Source of the DNA: Cohaesibacter gelatinilyticus
GTDB lineage: Bacteria > Pseudomonadota > Alphaproteobacteria > Rhizobiales > Cohaesibacteraceae
DNA length: 64,000 nucleotides
Direction of reading: 5' to 3'
NCBI RefSeq assembly: GCF_900215605.1
Contig: NZ_OBEL01000004.1
Coordinates: forward strand, 62,001-126,000
The position numbers and the translations under genes were made by a program. The notes under the pieces are model-generated. The model saw only the letters and a program-made list of their open reading frames with translations, had not been told where the DNA came from and did not search any database. Within the stretch, counting starts at the first letter, position 1. Every line of letters starts with the position of its first letter. Positions 1 through 8,908 of this stretch are shown in pieces.

Positions 1-1
1 G

Positions 2-1333
2 GATCACTTCAATGAGCTCGATAAGAAGGGCTTGATGATGTATGGCCAGATGACCGCTGGTTCCTGGATCTATATCGGTTCTCAAGGCATTGTGCAGGGA
101 ACCTATGAAACCTTTGCCGAGGCGGGTCGTCAGCATTTTGATGGCGATCTGAAAGGCAAATGGATTCTGACTGGTGGTCTCGGTGGCATGGGTGGAGCAC
201 AGCCTTTGGCCGCCGTGATGGCTGGAGCTTGCTGTTTGGCCGTTGAATGCAATGAAGCTTCCATCGATTTTCGTCTTCGCACAAAATATGTCGATGAAAA
301 AGCTGACAACCTTGATGAAGCACTGGAAATGATTGATCGCTGGACCAAGGCAGGCGAAGCCAAGTCCGTGGGTCTTCTGGGCAATGCAGCGGATATCTTC
401 CCGGAACTTGTCAAGCGTGGTGTCCGTCCGGATATCGTCACCGACCAGACCTCAGCTCATGATCCAATCAATGGCTATCTGCCGCAGGGATGGACCATGG
501 GTGAGTGGATCGCCAAACGTGAAAGTGCGCCGAAGGACGTTGAAAAAGCTGCCCGTGCCTCGATGAAAGTGCATGTTCAGGCAATGGTTGATTTCTGGAA
601 TGCTGGTGTTCCAACGCTTGATTATGGCAACAACATTCGTCAGATGGCGTTGGAAGAAGGGCTGGAAGATGCATTTGCTTTCCCAGGTTTCGTCCCAGCC
701 TATATCCGTCCACTCTTCTGCAAGGGTGTCGGGCCATTCCGCTGGGCAGCTTTGTCCGGTGATCCGGAAGATATTTACAAGACCGATCAGAAGGTCAAGG
801 AAATCCTGCCAGATAACAAGCATCTGCATAATTGGCTGGACATGGCGCGAGAGCGTATTTCCTTCCAAGGCCTGCCTGCCCGTATTTGCTGGGTTGGCCT
901 TGGTGATCGTCATCGCCTTGGCCTGGCCTTCAACGAGATGGTCAAGAATGGTGAACTGAAGGCACCAATCGTGATTGGTCGTGACCATCTGGATTCAGGC
1001 TCGGTTGCTTCGCCAAACCGGGAAACGGAATCCATGAAGGATGGATCAGACGCGGTCTCCGACTGGCCATTGCTGAATGCCTTGGTCAATACCGCTTCTG
1101 GGGCAACTTGGGTGTCGCTTCATCACGGTGGTGGCGTTGGCATGGGGTTCTCGCAACATGCAGGTGTGGTCATTTGTGCAGATGGCACCGACGATGCCGC
1201 TGCTCGCCTTGAGCGAGTGCTATGGAATGATCCTGCCTCTGGCGTGTGGCGTCACGCTGATGCTGGCTATCAGGAAGCGATTGACTGTGCTCGCGAGAAG
1301 GGACTTCGCTTGCCAACGATCTTGGGGAATTAA
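2..1333 (+). CDS. hutU: Urocanate hydratase (urocanase), 5' end outside window
   Basis: Urocanate hydratase is a cytoplasmic enzyme of histidine degradation. It adds water to urocanate to give 4-imidazolone-5-propionate, using tightly bound NAD+ as an electrophile. About 443 residues are visible in an open frame running in from the window edge. The family is about 555 residues long, so roughly 110 N-terminal residues are missing. Recognisable stretches are [20 protein letters not shown], the glycine-rich NAD site [14 protein letters not shown], the Cys-containing [20 protein letters not shown], and the C-terminal [17 protein letters not shown]. The first ATG in view (32) lies inside the conserved core and is not the start. 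No other hut gene lies downstream, so any hut operon must extend to the left. The family call is very secure. Confidence 0.97.
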   Translation, partial: DHFNELDKKGLMMYGQMTAGSWIYIGSQGIVQGTYETFAEAGRQHFDGDLKGKWILTGGLGGMGGAQPLAAVMAGACCLAVECNEASIDFRLRTKYVDEKADNLDEALEMIDRWTKAGEAKSVGLLGNAADIFPELVKRGVRPDIVTDQTSAHDPINGYLPQGWTMGEWIAKRESAPKDVEKAARASMKVHVQAMVDFWNAGVPTLDYGNNIRQMALEEGLEDAFAFPGFVPAYIRPLFCKGVGPFRWAALSGDPEDIYKTDQKVKEILPDNKHLHNWLDMARERISFQGLPARICWVGLGDRHRLGLAFNEMVKNGELKAPIVIGRDHLDSGSVASPNRETESMKDGSDAVSDWPLLNALVNTASGATWVSLHHGGGVGMGFSQHAGVVICADGTDDAAARLERVLWNDPASGVWRHADAGYQEAIDCAREKGLRLPTILGN

Positions 1334-1376
1334 GGAACAGTACCAATAGGTTATTGCCTTAATTCTATGCAATTCA

Positions 1377-1415
1377 GCGCCTCTCGATGGTTGAAATATG
1401 TTCATTGAGGGGCGC
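1377..1415 (+). terminator. Stem-loop after hutU
   Basis: The arms 1377-1389 and 1403-1415 can form a 13-bp stem with two G-T wobbles around a 13-base loop, 44 bases after the hutU stop. There is no clear T-run after it, so it may be a weak or Rho-assisted terminator or a 3' stabilising hairpin. Confidence 0.45.
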
Positions 1416-1462
1416 GCCTCACAAGGGCGGGGAAGAACAGCATCTTATGCCGCTTCATCGCC

Positions 1463-1490
1463 TTGACAGAAAATTATGGACAGACATAAT
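1463..1490 (+). promoter_or_regulatory. Sigma-70-like promoter for the first TRAP operon
   Basis: TTGACA at 1463-1468 is a perfect -35 hexamer. CATAAT at 1485-1490 lies 16 bases downstream and matches the -10 consensus at five of six positions. The pair sits about 165 bases before the dctP start at 1657, in the non-coding gap after hutU, so it would leave a long 5' leader. No clear operator was seen next to it. Confidence 0.5.
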
Positions 1491-1656
1491 AAAATAATAA
1501 CAATCAATATATCCCTGCTGCCAATCTGTTCTGTTGCGGCTCGGGGCTCCTACGGCTTGGCGTGCTGCTCTCTTCTTCGCTCGCCATCTTTTCCAGATTT
1601 TCAGGTCAGTACCTGAAAACATGTTTCATATCTTCAATCCAGTTGGGGAGGTTTCC

Positions 1657-2748
1657 ATGGATAGACGTTCATTTCTAAAAGCCGGTCTTGCAGGTAGTGC
1701 AGCCACAGGCGCAGCTTTGGCGACACCTGCCTTGGCCAGCGGCAAAATCAAATGGAATATGGTCACTGCCTGGCCAAAGAACCTTCCTGGCCCCGGTGTT
1801 GCTGCGCAGATGCTGGCAGACCGTATTGGCATTCTCTCAGGTGGCCGCATTGAGGTGAAGCTTCATGCCGCAGGTGAGCTGGTTCCAGGCCGTGGTGTAT
1901 TCGACGCCGTCGGTGAAGGCACCGCTGAGCTTTATCACGCAGTGCCTGCTTATTGGGGTTCCAAATCCAAAGGTATTTTGCTGTTCGGTTCCCAGCCATT
2001 TGGACTTTTGGCGGATGAGCAATTTGGTTGGATGGCCCATGGTGGCGGTCAGGCACTCTATGACGAAATGTATGCGCGCTTTGACCTGAAACCTTTCCTT
2101 TGTGGTAACTCTGGTCCACAAATGGGTGGTTGGTTCCGTGAAGAAATCAAAAGCGCTGATGATCTCAAAGGTTTGAAATTCCGTACAACAGGCCTTGCAT
2201 CTGAGATGTGCTCAAAAATGGGTATGGCAGTTCAGGCCATGGGTGGCCGCGATATGTTCCAGGCTTTGCAGTCTGGTGCGCTGGATGCGGGTGAATTCAT
2301 TGGTCCATGGACTGACAGTGCTCTTGGCTTTTATCAGGTTGCGAAAAACTATTATTGGCCAGGTGTTGGCGAGCCATCTTCTGCTGAAGAATGTGGTGTG
2401 AATGCCAAGGTCTATAATGACCTGCCGGATGATCTGAAAAATGCCGTCTCCATGGCATGTGAGAGCCTTTATAACCCGGTCTGGACCGAGTATACCACCA
2501 AGCATGCTCTGGCACTGCAAAAACTGGTTGCCGAGCAAGGTGTTCAGCTGCGCGAGATGCCAGAAGATGTGATCATGGCCATGGGCAAAGCTGCAGGTGA
2601 AGTGATTGCGGAGTTGCGCGAAGACGAAGATGAGTTGGTCAAGCGCATCACCGAGAGCTTTGTTGCTTACCGTGATAGCGTTGGCGCATACAAGTCCAAG
2701 GCTGACAATGGTCAGATGAACGCACGTGCCAAGGTTCTTGGTCTTTAA
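1657..2748 (+). CDS. dctP: TRAP transporter substrate-binding protein, TakP-like
   Basis: This is the periplasmic solute receptor of a TRAP transporter, which delivers organic acids to the DctQ-DctM membrane unit. The 363-residue form starts at ATG 1657, which has GGGGAGG six bases upstream and begins MDRRSFLKAGLAG, a twin-arginine signal. An upstream in-frame start at 1534 lacks these features. MGGWFREEIKSADDLKGLKFRTTGLASEM and the GEFIGPWTDSALGFYQVA region resemble the dimeric TakP family, whose studied member binds 2-oxo acids. Binding of 2-oxo acids here is inferred. A stem-loop and then dctQM follow on the same strand. Confidence 0.9.
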   Translation: MDRRSFLKAGLAGSAATGAALATPALASGKIKWNMVTAWPKNLPGPGVAAQMLADRIGILSGGRIEVKLHAAGELVPGRGVFDAVGEGTAELYHAVPAYWGSKSKGILLFGSQPFGLLADEQFGWMAHGGGQALYDEMYARFDLKPFLCGNSGPQMGGWFREEIKSADDLKGLKFRTTGLASEMCSKMGMAVQAMGGRDMFQALQSGALDAGEFIGPWTDSALGFYQVAKNYYWPGVGEPSSAEECGVNAKVYNDLPDDLKNAVSMACESLYNPVWTEYTTKHALALQKLVAEQGVQLREMPEDVIMAMGKAAGEVIAELREDEDELVKRITESFVAYRDSVGAYKSKADNGQMNARAKVLGL

Positions 2749-2790
2749 GAACCGGGTCAACAAGAGATTGTGATCTCTTCATAAAATTTG

Positions 2791-2826
2791 CCATCCCGTA
2801 CAAGGATCAAATCTTGTGCGGGATGG
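2791..2826 (+). terminator. Intra-operon stem-loop between dctP and dctQ
   Basis: The arms 2791-2804 and 2813-2826 form a 14-bp stem with one G-T wobble and an 8-base loop, followed by only TCTTT. It lies between the binding-protein gene and its own permease genes. It therefore more likely protects the 3' end of the dctP message or causes partial termination than ends the operon. Confidence 0.7.
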
Positions 2827-2914
2827 TCTTTATCACCGGTGTGATCCAATCTAGGCTAAGATTGATAAGTCTCCCCCACATAGGCCCTTGGCCTAAGCTA
2901 GTCCGAGGGCTGTG

Positions 2915-3442
2915 ATGGAAAAATTTGCCTCATATCTCGACCAGATAAATCGCAGCGTCGGAATGACCGCGCGCTGGTTTGCGCTTGCCATGGTCCTGCT
3001 GCAATTTGGTGTGGTGCTGCTGCGCTATGTTTTTGGTTTTTCGTCCATCGCGCTGAATGAAAGTGTCTTGTATCTGCATTCAGCTCTCTTCATGCTCGGC
3101 GCTGGTTATACCCTTCTGATCGATGATCACGTGCGGGTGGATATCTTCTATTCCGGTCTTGGCCGTCCCGGAAAGGCGCGAATTGACGCTTTTGGCCATA
3201 GTCTGCTGTTGTTGCCTTCCATGGCGGCGTTGCTTTACTGGTCCTGGCCGTCGGTCCGCAACAGCTGGGCCATATGGGAGGGACCACTCTCCGTGGGTGG
3301 CATACCGGCTCTCTGGTTGATGAAAAGTCTGATCCCGGCCTTTTGTATCCTTCTCATCATTCAATCTCTGGCCTGCCTTTTGCGCCAGCTCATCACGTTA
3401 AAAGTATCTGACAATCATTCGGAAGAAGGCCCGGCAGTATGA
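2915..3442 (+). CDS. dctQ: TRAP transporter small permease subunit
   Basis: This is the small inner-membrane subunit of the TRAP system, about 175 residues with four predicted membrane helices (roughly residues 17-35, 52-70, 92-110 and 132-152). It bridges binding protein and large permease. ATG at 2915 is preferred because GAGGG lies five bases upstream; the adjacent GTG at 2912 would leave only two bases. The stop overlaps the start of the large subunit by four bases (ATGA), so the two are translationally coupled. Family assignment rests on size, topology and position between dctP and dctM. Confidence 0.85.
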   Translation: MEKFASYLDQINRSVGMTARWFALAMVLLQFGVVLLRYVFGFSSIALNESVLYLHSALFMLGAGYTLLIDDHVRVDIFYSGLGRPGKARIDAFGHSLLLLPSMAALLYWSWPSVRNSWAIWEGPLSVGGIPALWLMKSLIPAFCILLIIQSLACLLRQLITLKVSDNHSEEGPAV

Positions 3443-4989
3443 TTGAATATCTGGACCTCTTGATGTTTGCGGCCTTGATGGGCTGCATTCTGCTCGGCTT
3501 TCCTGTGTCCTTTTCCATTGCAGGCGTCGCCGTTGTCTTTGCCTATCTCGGCTGGGCTGCGGGCGAAATGAACATCGCCTTGTTGGGAGGCTTGGGACAA
3601 CGTGTCTTTGGCATTCTCACCAATGATGTCTTGATCGCTATTCCGCTTTTCGTGCTTATGGGCGTGGTGCTGGAGCGCTCGCGGATTGCTGAAGAGCTGC
3701 TCGATACCATGGGCCGCCTGTTTAATCAGGTGCGTGGTGGATTGGGTATTTCCGTTGTTCTGGTTGGTGCCTTGCTCGCTGCCTCCACCGGAATTGTCGG
3801 CGCAACAGTGATTGCCATGGGCATGATTGCGCTGCCGACCATGTTACGCACGGGATATAACACCTCCCTTGCTTCCGGTATCGTCTGTACCTCCGGCACC
3901 TTGGGGCAGATTATTCCTCCATCCACTTTGCTGATTATTCTCTCAGATGTGATGTCATCGGCCTATCAGCAGGCGCAATATGAGCAGGGTAAATTCACTA
4001 TCGAGACCATCTCGGTCGGGCAGATCTTTGCCGGAGCCCTGATGCCGGGTCTGACGTTGGTCGGGATTTATATTCTCTATATCCTCATTCGTGGCTTCTT
4101 TCGTCCGCAAGACATGCCGCCAGCTCCAGCCTTGGAAACCCCTCCGAGCCGGGCCGAGATTGCCGCCGCCATAGCTCCGCCAATCATGCTGATCATTGCT
4201 GTCCTCGGAGCTATCCTTGGCGGTATTGCGACCCCAACAGAAGCAGCTTCTGTTGGTGCTATTGGGGCCATTCTGCTAGCTGGTATCAAGCAAGGGGCAA
4301 GCAAAAAGCTGATGCTTGGCGGAATTTTCTCACTGCTGATTTTGGCTATTGCTGCGGGTGTTGCGCCCGTTCGTCTTCAGCGCAGCGATGTGACCATCGC
4401 AGACTATATGCTTGGGGGTGCTTATGTCACTCTGGCGCTCGTTGGGGGCTGGGCTATTCTACGTGCCCTGCTGTTATCCTACAAAAAAGAAGTGTTGGCT
4501 TCTGCTTTGACGTCGACCATGACGGTCACGGCAATGATCTTTGCCACGATCTTGACGGCTTCGATTTTCTCGCTGGTCTTTGTTGGCTTGGGAGGTGATG
4601 ATCGTGTGGCCGAAATTCTTCAGGCTATGCCAGGTGGCCCAATTGGCGCGCTGATCTTCTGTATGATCCTGATTTTCATCCTTGGCTTCTTTCTGGATTT
4701 TGTCGAGATCACGGTGATCCTGCTGCCACTGATCGCACCGGTTCTGATCATCATGGGACATGACCCGGTCTGGTTAGCGGTATTGATTGCAATCAATCTG
4801 CAAACAAGCTTCCTGACACCACCCTTTGGCTTTTCGCTCTTTTACTTGCGAGGTGCGGCGCCACCGGAAGTTACCACCATGCATATCTATAAAGGCGTGG
4901 CACCCTTCATCCTGCTGCAAATTGTGGCCGTGATCCTGATCTGGTTCATCCCCCAAATCGCCACCTGGTTACCTAAATTAGTGTTTTAA
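3439..4989 (+). CDS. dctM: TRAP transporter large permease subunit with an internal insertion
   Basis: This is the main membrane subunit, which carries out cation-coupled uptake of the ligand. At 516 residues it is about 80 longer than the usual 425-440. The family motifs are present: GILTNDVLIAIPLFVLMGVVLE near residue 55, GTLGQIIPPSTLLIIL near 155, PTEAASVGA near 265 and NLQTSFLTPPFGFSLFYLRG near 450. The extra material lies at about residues 275-345 and contains two additional hydrophobic segments joined by a polar stretch. Longer DctM proteins of this kind pair with TakP-like receptors, which fits the upstream gene. The gene ends at 4989 and faces manC, with about 110 bases between. Confidence 0.92.
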   Translation: MIEYLDLLMFAALMGCILLGFPVSFSIAGVAVVFAYLGWAAGEMNIALLGGLGQRVFGILTNDVLIAIPLFVLMGVVLERSRIAEELLDTMGRLFNQVRGGLGISVVLVGALLAASTGIVGATVIAMGMIALPTMLRTGYNTSLASGIVCTSGTLGQIIPPSTLLIILSDVMSSAYQQAQYEQGKFTIETISVGQIFAGALMPGLTLVGIYILYILIRGFFRPQDMPPAPALETPPSRAEIAAAIAPPIMLIIAVLGAILGGIATPTEAASVGAIGAILLAGIKQGASKKLMLGGIFSLLILAIAAGVAPVRLQRSDVTIADYMLGGAYVTLALVGGWAILRALLLSYKKEVLASALTSTMTVTAMIFATILTASIFSLVFVGLGGDDRVAEILQAMPGGPIGALIFCMILIFILGFFLDFVEITVILLPLIAPVLIIMGHDPVWLAVLIAINLQTSFLTPPFGFSLFYLRGAAPPEVTTMHIYKGVAPFILLQIVAVILIWFIPQIATWLPKLVF

Positions 4990-4998
4990 AGCAGGGCA

Positions 4999-5025
4999 GG
5001 TGCGAATTTTGATATATTTTGCACC
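4999..5025. terminator. Weak stem-loop between convergent dctM and manC
   Basis: GGTGCGAA at 4999-5006 can pair with TTTGCACC at 5018-5025, with one G-T wobble and an A/T-rich 11-base loop. It sits in the short gap between two converging genes and could act on the plus strand. The stem is short, so confidence is low. Confidence 0.3.
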
Positions 5026-5100
5026 CGGGATTGAATTGTGAATAATCGTGTAAACGGATTTCTGACCTTCGGGCAGTGCTCCATCACTGGAAGTTACACT

Positions 5101-6537
5101 TCATTTTCTTTCATAAACGTCCTTGTAACGAGTAATATCGTCTTCTCCAAGATAGGTGCCGGTCTGGATCTCTATCAAGACCATCGGTATTTTCCCTGGA
5201 TTTTCGAGCCGGTGAATTTCGCCCAACGGAATATAGACAGACTGATTTTCACTCACCAATTGCTCATTTTGGCCGATCGTGACTTTGGCTGTTCCTTCGA
5301 CCACAATCCAGTGTTCTGAGCGGTGAAAATGGCTTTGCAAACTCAATGAGCCACCGGGTTTTACCACGATGCGTTTGACCTGAAATCGATCAGCTAACAC
5401 GAGTGTCTCAAACCAGCCCCAAGGACGATGGTCGACCGGAAAAGTTTCTGCTTGTCGAATGGTTTTCTGTTTCAGGGTCTTAACTGCTGTTTTAACATCT
5501 TGCGCTTTGTCCTTATTCGCAATCAGAACTGCGTCAGGCATAGCAACAGCTATTAGATTTTCGAGACCTATCCCCACTAGGGTCAATCCCTCGTTTTCCG
5601 ATCGAAGCAATGTATCTTTGCAGTCAATGGCCGTTGTATTTCCAGACAATGCTACACGGTTTTCATCTTGTTCACTTTCTCGCCAGACCGCATCCCAACC
5701 ACCAAGGTCGGACCAGCCAGAAGAGAAAGGAACAACAGATAATTTATCTGCTTTTTCCATTACGGCATAATCAATTGAAATATCTTCAGCTTCCGCCCAG
5801 GCTGCCGGATCAAGCCGCAGAAAGCCAAGGTCTGGTTTTCCGTTCTGGATGGATTGCTCTACAGGGGTCAGAAGCTGCGGGCAAGACGTGCGGAATGCCT
5901 CGATGATTGTTTTCACCTTGAACAGGAATATGCCAGCATTCCAGAGAAAATTGCCAGATGCCAGCATCTTGTCTGCCGATTGTCGATCGGGCTTTTCAAT
6001 GAATCTTGATAAGGGAATTGTACGGCTGTATTCACTGTCAATTTTTTCTGACAATTCCAGATATCCATATCCGGTTTCCGGATAAGTGGGTGTAATGCCG
6101 AACGTAACCAGATGTCCGGCATTTGCAGCTTCAATACTCACTGAGATGGCTTTGTGAAATGCAGCTACATCTGGAACGATATGATCGCTTGGTGCAATCA
6201 GCATCAGTGCTTCAGGATCATCTTTTTGCAACCAGAGGGCAGCCGCCAGAATGGCTGGTGCCGTGTTGCGGCTCTCTGGTTCAATCAGGATGGCAGATGG
6301 ATCAATCCCGATTTCGGATAATTGTTCCGTCACTATAAATCTGAAATCGGAACTTGTCAGGATTACCGGCTTGCCAAACTGCTCGCCTGATAAGCGTTGA
6401 GCAGAGGATTGAAACATCGTTTCCTGACCCATAAGCCTCGCAAATTGTTTTGGATAGCTCTTGCGGGAAAGTGGCCAGAGGCGTGTTCCGGATCCACCAC
6501 ACAAAAGGATGGGTATAATCTTGTTTTCAACCGTCAT
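5101..6537 (-). CDS. manC: Mannose-1-phosphate guanylyltransferase / mannose-6-phosphate isomerase
   Basis: This bifunctional cytoplasmic enzyme makes GDP-mannose from mannose-1-phosphate and GTP, and may also isomerise fructose-6-phosphate. It is 478 residues, the usual length for ManC/AlgA. The N-terminal nucleotidyltransferase motif GGSGTRLWPLSRKSYPKQF is at about residues 14-32. The C-terminal type II isomerase cupin runs from about 365 to 475 (PWGWFETL, then QSHFHRSEHWIVVEGTA and IPLGEIHRLENPG). It diverges from the glycosyltransferase/gmd operon and supplies its precursor: GDP-mannose feeds Gmd. No phosphomannomutase (manB) is in the window. Confidence 0.96.
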   Translation of the reverse strand: MTVENKIIPILLCGGSGTRLWPLSRKSYPKQFARLMGQETMFQSSAQRLSGEQFGKPVILTSSDFRFIVTEQLSEIGIDPSAILIEPESRNTAPAILAAALWLQKDDPEALMLIAPSDHIVPDVAAFHKAISVSIEAANAGHLVTFGITPTYPETGYGYLELSEKIDSEYSRTIPLSRFIEKPDRQSADKMLASGNFLWNAGIFLFKVKTIIEAFRTSCPQLLTPVEQSIQNGKPDLGFLRLDPAAWAEAEDISIDYAVMEKADKLSVVPFSSGWSDLGGWDAVWRESEQDENRVALSGNTTAIDCKDTLLRSENEGLTLVGIGLENLIAVAMPDAVLIANKDKAQDVKTAVKTLKQKTIRQAETFPVDHRPWGWFETLVLADRFQVKRIVVKPGGSLSLQSHFHRSEHWIVVEGTAKVTIGQNEQLVSENQSVYIPLGEIHRLENPGKIPMVLIEIQTGTYLGEDDITRYKDVYERK

Positions 6538-6800
6538 AACAATAACTCAGCATCCCATGATGTGCATATGTCGCTTTCTCACATGGCCCATCGTGATGGC
6601 CTGACTGATTGGTCGTAAGACGCTCTGGCTGATATTTCAGATCGTCGGATGAGAAATCATACGGCCACAACTTTCACCAGAAAACCCGCCCCTTTACAAG
6701 ACAGAAGACCATTTTCTCCAAATTTGTTCTCCGTTGGTGATGAGGGCGGCTTGTCAACATTGATACGCAAGACATCTTTTGCAAGCACTGAAAAGCGCTC

Positions 6801-7940
6801 ATGACTCTTAAATCCAGTGTTGGTTTTGCAAGAATAGTTGCAGCTATTCTTGCAAAACTGGTTTATATAGTCCGTCGTTTTATGTGTGCAAAATATTCGA
6901 GATCCAGCCTTTTGACCAAGACAATCATACATCTGACAAGCAATAACGATCTAAAGAGCTTCATACGTCAGACCCCGGCCGGGGATGGCATATGGGATGA
7001 CTATCAGTTTGATTTTGTCAATGGCAGGCATGACGCAGACTGGCTGATTGCGTTCGATGAACCTCATCGAGAATGCCAGACCAATCTCCCGAAATCACGC
7101 CGTATCCTGTTTCGCACCGAGCCTCAAAGTATCAAATTTTATTCTGCTGATTTTTTGAATCAGTTCGGAACGATTGTTGCGATTGATGCCAACCCATCTT
7201 TTCACGGCACCACCATTCTCTCTCAAACGGCTCTTCCATGGATGTATGGTCTTGACTTTTCAAATCCCGGCAAGGCTCTTCAATGGGATGCGTTGAGGAC
7301 AAATCGGCCCCATACTGCCAAAGGAGAGATTTCTGTCGTTTGCTCAACCAAAAATATGAACATCAATCAGAGCCGCCGTATCCGGTTTTTGGGTCTATTG
7401 AAAGAAGCATTGGGCGAACGTCTGACAATTTATGGTCGGGGTTTTGAGCAGATTGCTGACAAGAAGGAAGCGATCGATGGATTTCGCTATCATCTTGTGC
7501 TGGAAAATAATCTTCTCACTGATGGCTGGACAGAGAAGCTGGCTGATCCCATTCTGGGGGGAGTATTCCCAATCAGTGCTGGGGCACCCAATCTGAACGA
7601 CTATTTCGACCCGCAGGGATTTGCCAGTATTGATATCACCAAGCCCAAACAGGCTGTGGCTCAGGTTCTGAACATTCTCGAACAGGATCGTGCCGCTCTG
7701 GCTGGCGCGGCAATGGCTGAGAATAGAAGGCGCCTCATGTTTGAATATAACATGTTCCCGCTCTGTTGTAAGATAATTGAACAACTTCAGCAGGAACAGG
7801 AAACAAGTATCTTGCGCCCGAGTGAAATATATTCGTTTCACCCGAACATCAAACCCGCATGGAAAAAACTGCTTGCCATTCCAAAGCCTTTGCGCCCAAT
7901 GGCGCGCAAGCTCTATCTTTCTCTGACAGAGACGCAATAA
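6801..7940 (+). CDS. Family GT10 glycosyltransferase, alpha-1,3/4-fucosyltransferase-like
   Basis: The 379-residue protein has a C-terminal region matching the GT10 fucosyltransferase signature. The key elements are YHLVLENNLLTDGWTEKL (acceptor/donor motif, residues about 231-248), GGVFPISAGAPNLNDYF and FASIDI. GT10 enzymes move L-fucose from GDP-fucose to the 3- or 4-OH of GlcNAc or glucose. A hydrophobic stretch near residues 9-24 could anchor it at the inner face of the membrane. No good ribosome site precedes the ATG at 6801, and ATG 6882 is an alternative start. It abuts a GT11 gene (TAATG) and is followed by gmd and fcl, which supports GDP-fucose or a related 6-deoxy sugar as donor. The acceptor is unknown. 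Confidence 0.75.
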   Translation: MTLKSSVGFARIVAAILAKLVYIVRRFMCAKYSRSSLLTKTIIHLTSNNDLKSFIRQTPAGDGIWDDYQFDFVNGRHDADWLIAFDEPHRECQTNLPKSRRILFRTEPQSIKFYSADFLNQFGTIVAIDANPSFHGTTILSQTALPWMYGLDFSNPGKALQWDALRTNRPHTAKGEISVVCSTKNMNINQSRRIRFLGLLKEALGERLTIYGRGFEQIADKKEAIDGFRYHLVLENNLLTDGWTEKLADPILGGVFPISAGAPNLNDYFDPQGFASIDITKPKQAVAQVLNILEQDRAALAGAAMAENRRRLMFEYNMFPLCCKIIEQLQQEQETSILRPSEIYSFHPNIKPAWKKLLAIPKPLRPMARKLYLSLTETQ

Positions 7941-8845
7941 TGAGTGATTATGCAATGGCTGAGCATCCAGACTATGACAAGATCATTGTCACCAAATTGC
8001 AAGGCGGTCTGGGGAATATCCTGTTTCAATATATTGCCGGTTTGTCATTGGCGCGTAAGCGTGATTGTGCGCTTTTTTGTGCACAGGATGGGGGCGTTAT
8101 TCATCAATCGGGTTTGGAGCTCGTTGGTATCAATCCCAACTACCTTGATTTGCCGGCGGACTTGATGCGGCGCGCAAGGCGTAAAAAAGATCGCAGACTG
8201 AGCGAGCATTTCAAAAGTCGCTTGAGCCTGTGGCCCCTAAAACCGGTGTCAGAACCACATTTTCACTATTGGCCAGGCTTTGAAGATTTGCCGACAGGTA
8301 TTCTGCTGTCCGGATATTGGCAGAGTTGCCGGTATTTTGATCTTTTTAAACACGAACTGAATGACATCATCAATCTGGAAGCGATTGTGCAGACATGTGA
8401 TCCGGCTCTACTAGATACAATAACATGCAACAACACAGTTTCGGTCCATATCCGCCGTGGCGATTTCAGCAAAGATCCAACAGCGCTTTCGGTTCATGGC
8501 ATTGTGGAAGAAGACTATTACGATTGCGCTCGAGCCTTGCTGGATCGAGAGGTCCAGCCCGATCTTTATTGTGTTTTTTCCGATGCTCCCGAGACGGCAA
8601 AGGAAATGTTGGCGCATTGGGATAAGACATTATTCATTGAAGGGAACAGTCAGCAGCAAGATCTGGCCTTGATGAGCTTGTGTCACCATAACATCATTGC
8701 GAATAGCAGTTTCAGCTGGTGGGGAGCCATGCTAAACAGACATTCGAAAAAGAATGTCTGTGCACCGAAGGCCTGGTTTACCCCTCATGCTCTGCAAACC
8801 CGTTCAACAGCAGATTTGTTTCCCGGGGACTGGAACGTAATCTGA
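7940..8845 (+). CDS. Family GT11 glycosyltransferase, alpha-1,2-fucosyltransferase-like
   Basis: This 301-residue protein carries the GT11 hallmarks: GGLGNILFQYIAG near the N-terminus, the donor-binding VSVHIRRGDF in the middle, YCVFSDAPE, and NSSFSWWGAMLN near the C-terminus. GT11 enzymes add L-fucose in alpha-1,2 linkage using GDP-fucose. The start at 7940 is chosen because the ATG overlaps the stop of the preceding GT10 gene (TAATG); an in-frame ATG at 7859 lies inside that gene. Its place just before gmd and fcl makes GDP-L-fucose the likely donor, though a related GDP-6-deoxyhexose cannot be excluded. Confidence 0.87.
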   Translation: MSDYAMAEHPDYDKIIVTKLQGGLGNILFQYIAGLSLARKRDCALFCAQDGGVIHQSGLELVGINPNYLDLPADLMRRARRKKDRRLSEHFKSRLSLWPLKPVSEPHFHYWPGFEDLPTGILLSGYWQSCRYFDLFKHELNDIINLEAIVQTCDPALLDTITCNNTVSVHIRRGDFSKDPTALSVHGIVEEDYYDCARALLDREVQPDLYCVFSDAPETAKEMLAHWDKTLFIEGNSQQQDLALMSLCHHNIIANSSFSWWGAMLNRHSKKNVCAPKAWFTPHALQTRSTADLFPGDWNVI

Positions 8846-8908
8846 AACCTCAGGATCATTGGCGCAGACAGAAGAAGAAATGCGAGCCTTTGCAAAGATA
8901 GGTAAAGT

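Noticed and set aside
452-988. 178-codon open frame on the minus strand inside hutU
   Set aside because: It is fully inside the strongly conserved urocanase frame and its translation shows no family motif. It is a shadow frame.
5038-5319. 93-codon plus-strand frame at the end of manC
   Set aside because: It overlaps the C-terminal cupin of manC on the opposite strand and has no ribosome site or motif.
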